From contig CAVRVW010000006.1 of NCBI GenBank assembly GCA_963724695.1, forward strand, positions 124,001-188,000: a stretch of 64,000 nt of DNA, given 5' to 3'. Shown in pieces: positions 58,402-64,000 of this stretch. The notes under the pieces are model-generated. The model made no database searches. It saw nothing but the letters and a program-made list of their open reading frames with translations, and was not told where the DNA came from. The position numbers and the translations under genes were made by a program. Numbering within the stretch: the first letter of the stretch is position 1; every line of letters starts with the position of its first letter. This DNA is from CAVQFD01 sp963724695 (GTDB lineage: Bacteria > Acidobacteriota > Vicinamibacteria > Vicinamibacterales > CAVVIG01).

Positions 58402-59791
58402 ATGACGGCTTCACTGCGCACTCACCTGCTCTTCGTGGGCGGCTCCAGCGATGAACGCCGGACGCGGGCGGATGCGGCCGCGGCGGAACTCCGGCCCGGC
58501 GCTGTTGCCGCGCTCGACGCCGCGACGCTGCCCTTCGTGCGGCCGACGCTCGCGCTCCTGCCGGCCAGCGTGCCACGCGTGCTCCGCATCGACGACATCC
58601 ACCTGGCGTTCCCGAACGAACAACGGGCGGGCACGCGGCTCATCCTCACCCAGTCCACGTACACGATGCAGGCATGGCTGGACGTTCTGGGCGCGGATGA
58701 TGTGATCGTCGCCACCGGAGATCGTGGCGCGCTGATGCGCGGCGCCGCCGAGGCGTTCGCCCATCGTGGTCCTTGGGCTGCCTTCCAGATCGTGGACATC
58801 GAGGGATGGAAGCAAGAACCGTCTGAGTCGATGGCCAACTTTTCTTCACCGGCGCCGGGGCCCCACCCCCGGCGCGAACTGACGCCGACACCTCGCCTCG
58901 GATCTCCTGGTCCTCGGCTCGGTGTGGGCCCGCCCGACCTGCCCGACCTGCCCTGCCCGCCCCACCTGCCCTTGCTCGCCACCGCGTTCTGCCAGACAGA
59001 GGCGGCCGATCGACTGCGAATGTGTCGCGAGGCGGTCATGGCTGGCACCGGACTCACCGGAGTCGGTGCTCGCACTCGCAAGTGCGTGCCGCGAAATACA
59101 AGACCTCGCCGAGGCCCGTCAAGCGATCGACCGAGCCGTCGCGGTGGCGCGCGACTGGGCAGCGGCTCACTACGAGGCCGGGAAATTCTGGCTGGGGTGC
59201 GAGGACCTGCCCCGCGCCCGCGACCACTTTCGGCGTGCCGGCGAGTGCATGCCCCGCTTCGCCGCGGCGTTCAGCAACCTGGGAGCGACGCTCGGCGAAC
59301 TCGGCGAGCCCGAAGCCGCGCTGGCCGCCTTCGAGCAGGCGCTCGCGGCCGATGCCGAGAACCCGACCCTTCTGAGCAACGTGGGCGTGGTCCGCCGGGA
59401 ACTGGGACAGCTGACGGCCTCGGAAGAGGCGCTGCGGAGGGTCGTTGCGCTCGCTCCCGAGTTTGTCTTCGGGCATTACAACCTCGGGCACACGCTGTTC
59501 TTGAGCGGGCGATTCGAGGATTCGCTCGAGGCGTATCTCGAGGGCCAACGTCGGGATCCTGATGGGAACCTGCGCCAGGCCTGCCGCCTGGCCATGGTGC
59601 GGTTCGCGGCCGGCGACCTCGACGGCGCGGACCGCGACCTGTGGCGCGCGGCCGATGCGGCGTCCCCCGAGGAGCGGGAGGAACTCCTGCTCGAGGCCTA
59701 CTCGATCGGCAAGGCTGTTCTGGATGCGGCCCCTGCCCCCGGGCCACGGCAGGGGTTCCTGGACAGGCTGGCTGCCGCTATAATGGCGTGA
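58402..59791 (+). CDS. TPR protein with unknown N-terminal domain (repeat inserted, frameshifted)
   Basis: ATG 58402. The N-terminal 140 residues look like an AAA-like fold (VLRIDDIHLAFPNEQRAGTR has a Walker-B-like LRIDDIH) but no P-loop is visible. Then a low-complexity stretch (PAPGPHPRRELTPTPRLGSP and PPDLPDLPCPPHLPL) is encoded by the right copy of the inverted repeat plus its word arm, in frame. The sequence resumes as LLATAFCQTEAADRLRMCRE; near 59047 one extra base shifts to APDSPESVLALASACREIQD and a TPR domain (LGATLGELGEPEAALAAFEQ and so on). About 462 residues. Function unknown; the stop overlaps the next start (TGATG). Confidence 0.6.
58845..58899 (-). repeat. 54-bp inverted repeat, right copy (inside a gene)
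   Basis: Reverse complement of 58335-58388. It keeps the reading frame open and adds Pro/Arg-rich residues to the TPR protein, as if an intergenic element had inserted into the gene. Confidence 0.85.
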
Positions 59792-60135
59792 TGCAGGATA
59801 TCCACGCCCGCCTCGCCGCCAAGCTCGATCAGCGTGTTGATCGTCGTGGGTTCCTTCGCGGCTCCGGCCTCGCGGCGGCCACGGTCGTGGGCATCGCCGC
59901 CACGGCCGGGCTCGCGTTCGCACAGGACCCGCAGCAGCCGCCCAAGGATGGCGCTCCTCCTGCCGACAACCCGGACGAAGCCACGAAGGGCAAGCCGGAA
60001 GAGGACCCCTTCAAGATCACGAAGATTGACGACGATGGGAAGGCGTACCGCCTGTGCCCGCAGTGCGGCTACAAGATGTACAAGCAGGACCGGACCTGGA
60101 CCTGCGAGAACTGCGGCTACAGCTACGACGAGTAA
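59791..60135 (+). CDS. Tat-exported zinc-ribbon/rubredoxin-like protein
   Basis: 114 residues from the ATG at 59791. Twin-arginine signal: DRRGFLRGSGLAAATVVGIA, then TAGLAFA and a likely cleavage site. A Pro/Asp/Lys linker leads to CPQCGYKMYKQDRTWTCENC, a C-x2-C plus C-x2-C knuckle pair as in rubredoxin or a zinc ribbon. Tat export suggests a pre-folded metal cofactor, so a periplasmic rubredoxin-like redox protein is attractive near the cytochrome gene; an exported zinc ribbon is the alternative. Confidence 0.72.
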   Translation: MQDIHARLAAKLDQRVDRRGFLRGSGLAAATVVGIAATAGLAFAQDPQQPPKDGAPPADNPDEATKGKPEEDPFKITKIDDDGKAYRLCPQCGYKMYKQDRTWTCENCGYSYDE

Positions 60136-60140
60136 GAACC

Positions 60141-60572
60141 CTACGCTTTGATGAGCGCGCGGCGGACGCGGACGAAGAAGCCCCCGATCGCCGACGGCGC
60201 GTGCAGTTCGGGCTCGGCCGGCCGCAGACCTTCGCGGCGTTCGGTCTCGGCAGACCGATCCTCCTGCCACTCGATGTCGTGACCCACAATCTCCGCGTGC
60301 TCTCGCACGATGCGCTCGACCCTGCGGTCGCCTTGCGGGAACCAGCGGCAGAACTCGTCGACGGTGACATCGGGATCGACGCCGATGGCATCGGAGTACT
60401 GCCGCAGATACGACCGGGCGTAGACGCCCTCCGGCCAGCGGGAGAAGTCGTTGCGCTCCAGTTCCTCGAGGAGCGCGGGCTCCACTTTCATTGCGGCGGC
60501 GATGTTGTCGAGCGACACCCCACGCTGGAGCCGTACTCGGCGCAGGTTGGGTCCGAAAGCGTCCCGGGTCAT
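60141..60572 (-). CDS. RodZ-like helix-turn-helix protein
   Basis: 143 residues from the ATG at 60572. FGPNLRRVRLQRGVSLDNIA, MKVEPALLEELERNDFSRWP, YARSYLRQYSDAIGVDPDVT: the HTH_25 fold found at the N-terminus of RodZ. Unlike RodZ it has no membrane helix or periplasmic part. Function unknown. Convergent with the rubredoxin-like gene (5 bases between stops). Confidence 0.7.
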   Translation of the reverse strand: MTRDAFGPNLRRVRLQRGVSLDNIAAAMKVEPALLEELERNDFSRWPEGVYARSYLRQYSDAIGVDPDVTVDEFCRWFPQGDRRVERIVREHAEIVGHDIEWQEDRSAETERREGLRPAEPELHAPSAIGGFFVRVRRALIKA

Positions 60573-60709
60573 GGTGCCCGCGGGTGGTCGCAAGAACCTT
60601 TCCACCCGGCAGTGCGCAATGACGCCGGGGATTGCCGCCCCTTTCCAGGGGCCATATGCGAGATTTCGACCCTCGATTACGTTTTCGAGATCAGGGACGT
60701 TGCTGCCGA

Positions 60710-61183
60710 TCAGAACTCCCGCCGGGGCGCCGCCTGCGAGGCCCCCACCCGACCGGCGGCAATGTCCGCCTTGAAGTAGTTCTCGCCCTTCACGCTCGCC
60801 CCGGCCAGGCGTCGCAACAGGGCCATCTGGCCCACATGGGTGAGCGCGTCGGCGAGCGGACCCTGGAAGAGCTGCTCGGCCGATGCGCCAAGCGGCAGGT
60901 CGGACGCGAAATACGCGTCGAGGCTCGCGAGCGTGGCGAAAAACCGGTGGACTTCCGCGTCCCACTCGAGCGGCATCGATTCCTTCCAGACCTGTGCGCC
61001 CTTCGCGGCCGACAGTGCCCACTCGAACAGATCGCCAATGTGCGCGAGGATCTCCGCGGGCGACCTGGTGGTGTCGCCCGCCTTGAAGCCGGCAAAGCCC
61101 GGCGGGGCATCGCGCAAGGTCTTGCCCCCGCGATAGGCGATCGTTCCGAGCACGTGGCGCAGCAGCGTCCGTTTGTCGTCCAT
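60710..61183 (-). CDS. DinB-like/DUF1572-type four-helix protein
   Basis: 157 residues. A four-helix pattern with the family-type stretches SPAEILAHIGDLFEWALSAA (H near helix 2) and DALTHVGQMALLRRLAG (the THxGQ motif). The three His residues that usually bind a metal in DinB-fold proteins are plausible (H in AHIGD and THVGQ). DinB-like proteins include thiol-dependent transferases; the substrate is unknown. Confidence 0.7.
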   Translation of the reverse strand: MDDKRTLLRHVLGTIAYRGGKTLRDAPPGFAGFKAGDTTRSPAEILAHIGDLFEWALSAAKGAQVWKESMPLEWDAEVHRFFATLASLDAYFASDLPLGASAEQLFQGPLADALTHVGQMALLRRLAGASVKGENYFKADIAAGRVGASQAAPRREF

Positions 61184-61188
61184 GGCGG

Positions 61189-61310
61189 GCTCCAGGCTTC
61201 GGGCTTCAGGCTCCAGGGGCTTCAGGCTTACGGCTCAAGGCTCAAGGCTTCAGGGCTCAAGGGCTCAAGGCCCCGGGCGAACACTCAGCAATCAGCAATC
61301 AGAATTCAGC
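61189..61310. repeat. Word repeat (GGCTTCAGGCTC, then CAGCAATCAG)
   Basis: A purine-rich arm 61189-61274 of GGCTCAAGG/GGCTTCAGG words, then three CAGCAATCAG-type words up to the helicase stop. No clear facing arm. Confidence 0.75.
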
Positions 61311-61314
61311 ACTG

Positions 61315-62703
61315 TTATCTGGAGCGCCGTGGGGGGCCGCCCCAGCGTGTCCCGCTGCTGCTGCGATGGCGCGAGGGCCTGCCGCCGAACGGGGCGGAGG
61401 GCGCGCCTCCGGGCCGCGGCGCACCCGGGCGGCCTGCCTCGGCCGCCCCACGGCGCTCGGCCTTCGCGCGCGACCGCGCGCGCTCCTCGGCTTTCCGCGC
61501 GCGGATCGCGGCGATCCGTTCCGCCAGGGGCACCTCGAGCTTGGCGGCCGCACGCGCCTGATAGTCGAAATCCGGAACGGTCACGCGCGGGAGCCGGCGC
61601 CCGATGGCACGCTCGATTCCGCGCAGGTCGTTCTCCTCTTCCGGCGCCACGAACGTGAACGCCGTTCCCGTTGCCTCGGCGCGAGCCGTGCGGCCCACCC
61701 GGTGGATGTAGCTGTCGGGCTCCGGCGGCACGTCGAAGTTGACGACGTGGCCGAGGGCCGTCACGTCGATGCCTCGCGCCGCAATGTCGGTCGCCACGAG
61801 CACGCGGTACTTGCCGCTCTTGAAACCGGCCAGCGCCTCGGTGCGCTGGGCCTGCGACCGGTTGCCGTGAATGCGCTCGGCCTTGAGGCCAGCGGCCACC
61901 AGATGCTTGCACAGCCGATCGGCGCGGTGTTTCGTCCGCGTGAAGACGAGGGCATCGTGCATTTCGCGCTGCTGGAGCAGCTTGACCAGAAGCTCCGGCT
62001 TCAGGTGCTGCGGCACGGGATACACGGCGTGCGTGATGCCAACGGCGGCCTCGGAACGGCGCTCGATGTTGATCGTCGCCGGGTCCTTCAGCATCTCGCG
62101 GGCAAGGTCGGCGATCGGCGGCGGCATGGTGGCGCTGAAGAACAGCGTCTGGCGCTTTCCTGGCAGATGCCGCAGCACGCGACGGATGTCGGGCAGGAAG
62201 CCCATGTCGAGCATGCGGTCTGCCTCGTCGAGCACGAGGTACTCGAGGCCCGCGAGCCTGGCATAGGGCAACCGGAAGTGATCGAGCAGCCGGCCGGGCG
62301 TCGCGATGATCACGTCCACGCCGCTGCGGAACGCGTGCTCCTGGGGGCCCATGCCCACGCCGCCGAACACGGACGCGGCGTTGAGCGGCGTGTGTACCGC
62401 GAGATCGTTCAGGTCCTCGAGGATCTGCGCCGCGAGCTCCCGCGTGGGCGTCAGCACGAGCGCGCGGGTGACGCCCCGCGGCCGGCCCATGAGCTTGTGG
62501 AGGATCGGCAGCAGAAACGCTGCGGTCTTGCCGCTCCCGGTCATCGCACAGGCGAGCAGATCGCGCCCGGACATGGCGGGCGGAATGGCATCGGTCTGAA
62601 TAGGCGTTGGACGGGTGAAGCCGAGGTCCTTGAGACCACGGAGGAGTTCGGGGTGAAGCTGAAGTGCGCTGAAAGGCAGAAAGGCTCCTTGGGAAACGGT
62701 CAT
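61315..62703 (-). CDS. DEAD-box ATP-dependent RNA helicase
   Basis: 462 residues. Q motif (GFTRPTPIQTDAIP), I AMTGSGKT, Ia PTRELA, Ib TPGRLL, II DEAD (VLDEADRMLDMGF), III SAT, IV LVFTRTK, V ATDIAARGID, VI HRVGRTAR. The C-terminal tail (about 90 residues) is basic and Pro/Gly-rich, typical of RhlE-like helicases that act on rRNA or mRNA. Which cellular RNA is used is not visible. Confidence 0.95.
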   Translation of the reverse strand: MTVSQGAFLPFSALQLHPELLRGLKDLGFTRPTPIQTDAIPPAMSGRDLLACAMTGSGKTAAFLLPILHKLMGRPRGVTRALVLTPTRELAAQILEDLNDLAVHTPLNAASVFGGVGMGPQEHAFRSGVDVIIATPGRLLDHFRLPYARLAGLEYLVLDEADRMLDMGFLPDIRRVLRHLPGKRQTLFFSATMPPPIADLAREMLKDPATINIERRSEAAVGITHAVYPVPQHLKPELLVKLLQQREMHDALVFTRTKHRADRLCKHLVAAGLKAERIHGNRSQAQRTEALAGFKSGKYRVLVATDIAARGIDVTALGHVVNFDVPPEPDSYIHRVGRTARAEATGTAFTFVAPEEENDLRGIERAIGRRLPRVTVPDFDYQARAAAKLEVPLAERIAAIRARKAEERARSRAKAERRGAAEAGRPGAPRPGGAPSAPFGGRPSRHRSSSGTRWGGPPRRSR

Positions 62704-62725
62704 TATGACAGGCTTCGCGCTTCGA

Positions 62726-62838
62726 GCGGCTCAAGGCTTAAGGCTTATGGCCTAAGCCGGCTGGCCTCGCCATCGGATCCAGGCGTCACCCTAAGCCCTA
62801 AGCCATGAGCCCTAAGCCATGAGCCGTGAGCCATGAGC
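62726..62838. repeat. Word-repeat island with facing arms (GGCTTAAGGCTTATGG / CCCTAAGCCATGAGCC)
   Basis: Left arm 62726-62757, right arm 62787-62838. The right arm overlaps the stop of the DDAH-like gene (TGAGGCTCATGG on the minus strand starts with the stop TGA). Confidence 0.85.
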
Positions 62839-62839
62839 C

Positions 62840-63610
62840 TCAGCGAATGAGGAGACTGCAGCAGGTGACGGCGCCTTCGGCTTTGGCCAGCTCGCTGACG
62901 TCAATGCTGACGACCGTAAAGCCCCGCTTCTGCAGGATCTCGCGGGTTCGGGGGTAAGCGGCGGCGGCTAGAAGGTTTCTGTCGTCCATCCGCACGACGT
63001 TGGCTGCATGGGGTTCGTCCGGGTGGAGCTCGATGCAGTGCAACCGACGGAGCTCCTCGGGCACCCACTGCGGGTTGATGAGCAGCGTGTCGTCGCTGAC
63101 CGCCGTCGCCGCGGACTTGAGGTGCAGGCAGCCAGCCACGGCGACGGCCGTCACGCGGTAGCCGTGGGGCGTCACCAACCGCCGGACCTGCTCGATGGCG
63201 TCGAGATTGGTCCGGGTCGAACAGCCGATGAAAATCGAGCGGCCTGCGACCAGCACATCACCGCCATCCATCGTGCCAGGTGGGGCAACGCGAGATACCG
63301 GCCGCAACCCCTCGAGCGCCGCGGCTACGGCGTCCACTTCCGCCAGCCGTGACACCGCGCCCGGGCGCGTGATGATGGCGATCTCGTCGAGCGCGACCGC
63401 CGTGTCTTCGATGAAGACCGCATCCGGCATGCCGGGGTCCGACGGCAGCCGCCGCACCTCCCAGCCGCACGCCTCCAGCGCCCGCTCGTACTCGGCATGC
63501 TGCGCGCTGGCCAGCCTCACGTCGATCGGCGAGCGCGTCAGATACGTCAGCTCGCAGCTGGCGAAGGCGGGGCTGACGGCACGAGTCAGGGCGATGGGAT
63601 CGCGAACCAT
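62840..63610 (-). CDS. DDAH/arginine deiminase-fold amidinohydrolase
   Basis: 256 residues from the ATG at 63610. Dimethylarginine dimethylaminohydrolase-type catalytic residues: catalytic Cys in the C-terminal EGAVTCCSLLIR, His in VAGCLHLKSAATAVSDDTLL, acidic residues in MPDAVFIEDTAVAL and GTMDGGDVLV. Such enzymes split methylarginine (or a related guanidine) to citrulline-type products; the exact substrate is inferred. Two adjacent Cys mean either could be the nucleophile; the family usually uses the first-aligned Cys near the end. Confidence 0.85.
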   Translation of the reverse strand: MVRDPIALTRAVSPAFASCELTYLTRSPIDVRLASAQHAEYERALEACGWEVRRLPSDPGMPDAVFIEDTAVALDEIAIITRPGAVSRLAEVDAVAAALEGLRPVSRVAPPGTMDGGDVLVAGRSIFIGCSTRTNLDAIEQVRRLVTPHGYRVTAVAVAGCLHLKSAATAVSDDTLLINPQWVPEELRRLHCIELHPDEPHAANVVRMDDRNLLAAAAYPRTREILQKRGFTVVSIDVSELAKAEGAVTCCSLLIR

Positions 63611-63611
63611 A

Positions 63612-63770
63612 CGGTTCAAGGTTCAGGGTTCAGGGTTCAGGGTGCTGTTCAAGGTTCTCGGTTCAAGGTGCTGGGTTCCACGTCCGCGGTCTGCGAACGC
63701 TGAACTAAGCACCGTTGAACCCAGCGCACCGGCACCTGGAACCTGGAACTCGTGAACCTTGAACCTCGAG
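63612..63770. repeat. Word-repeat island with facing arms (GGTTCAGGGTTCAGG / CCTGGAACC)
   Basis: Left arm 63612-63677 (TTCAGGG and TTCAAGG words), right arm 63696-63768 (GAACCTTGAACCT and ACCTGGAACC words). The word resembles telomeric TTAGGG but the copies are few, imperfect and internal. Confidence 0.85.
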
Positions 63771-63772
63771 GG

Positions 63773-64000
63773 TCAAAGCACACGGATCACATCGGACCTG
63801 GTGATGATGAACGTCTTGTCCGTCTTGAAGTCGCGGGCGAGGACCGCCGGGTTTTCCGGCGTGATCATGGTTGACAGCAGATCGATCGGCGTGGAGACGT
63901 CCACGAATGGAAAGGCCGGCTGCATGATCGTCTCGACCGGCTCGCGCTTGACGTCGGCGTTGCGGACCAGCTGCGCGTAGAGGTGGGCTTCGTTCAAAGA
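63773..64000 (-). CDS. CBS-domain protein fragment, C-terminus of a cystathionine beta-synthase-like protein
   Basis: The last 75 or so residues are visible; the gene continues beyond the window. Seen: EPVETIMQPAFPFVDVSTPI and DKTFIITRSDVIRVL, a CBS-pair half (VDVSTPIDLLSTM, ITRSDVIRVL). CBS pairs at the C-terminus of cystathionine beta-synthases and of many transporters look alike, so the enzyme is only a suggestion. Confidence 0.55.
   Translation of the reverse strand, partial: SLNEAHLYAQLVRNADVKREPVETIMQPAFPFVDVSTPIDLLSTMITPENPAVLARDFKTDKTFIITRSDVIRVL

Noticed and set aside
63612..63770. Telomere-like TTCAGGG repeats as a replicon end
   Set aside because: They are few, imperfect, followed by a facing arm, and lie between two ordinary genes, as in the other word-repeat islands.

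Overview
The window is GC-rich, carries type IV pilus genes and a complete S10/spc/alpha ribosomal gene run, and reads like a chromosome segment of an Acidobacteriota bacterium (Vicinamibacteria-like). That placement is inferred from gene style: BACON-repeat secreted proteins, a VKOR-DsbA fusion, an EF-G paralogue, pilus genes mixed with sulfatase-fold membrane enzymes, and no tuf after fusA. I have no 16S gene or tRNA here to prove it. Almost everything is on the minus strand; exceptions are 25.0-37.3 kb and 57.5-60.1 kb.

Layout. 0-12.2 kb (minus): an NtrC-type regulator at the edge, a small exported protein, three minor-pilin-like proteins, a histidine kinase, a sulfatase-fold membrane protein, a TPR protein, the prepilin peptidase pilD, a TPR-like protein, an ABC ATPase/permease pair and a VKOR-DsbA disulfide fusion. 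Many neighbours overlap by 4 bases, so much of this is probably one transcript. 12.3-13.1 kb: the major pilin with a strong terminator and a sigma-54 promoter upstream. 13.1-16.5 kb: a second sulfatase-fold protein, a methyltransferase and a 56-residue membrane protein. 16.5-23.8 kb: pilR, pilS, pilC, pilT, pilB. 23.8-25.5 kb: an outer-membrane barrel protein and a divergent MarR regulator. 25.6-30.2 kb (plus): a YIP1 protein, a MacA-like adaptor and two MacB-like permeases. 30.6-37.3 kb (plus): an EF-G paralogue and two related BACON-repeat secreted proteins. 37.3-57.1 kb (minus): a YbjQ protein, then (in transcription order from 57.1 kb) rpsL-rpsG-fusA-rpsJ-rplC-D-W-B-rpsS-rplV-rpsC-rplP-rpmC-rpsQ-rplN-X-E-rpsN-rpsH-rplF-R-rpsE-rpmD-rplO-secY-adk-map-infA-rpmJ-rpsM-K-D-rpoA-rplQ. 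57.5-64 kb: a diheme cytochrome c, a TPR protein, a Tat-exported zinc-ribbon/rubredoxin-like protein, a RodZ-like HTH protein, a DinB protein, a DEAD-box helicase, a DDAH-type hydrolase and a CBS-domain fragment.

How the genes work together. The pilus genes are a near-complete type IVa set (pilin, peptidase, minor pilins, PilB/PilT motors, PilC platform). PilR has the GAFTGA sigma-54 contact motif and the pilin gene has a matching -24/-12 promoter, so PilSR control of the pilin is the simplest reading.

Two features cut across the window. First, about 25 single-base frameshifts, nearly all insertions, break genes that must be intact (secY four times, rpsE three times, fusA, adk); this looks like raw long-read error, and interrupted genes are annotated here as whole genes. 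Second, many gene junctions hold short degenerate word repeats, often as facing purine-rich and pyrimidine-rich arms that can fold into a long imperfect hairpin, and often starting exactly at a stop codon. I do not recognise this family and it is the best candidate here for something undescribed.
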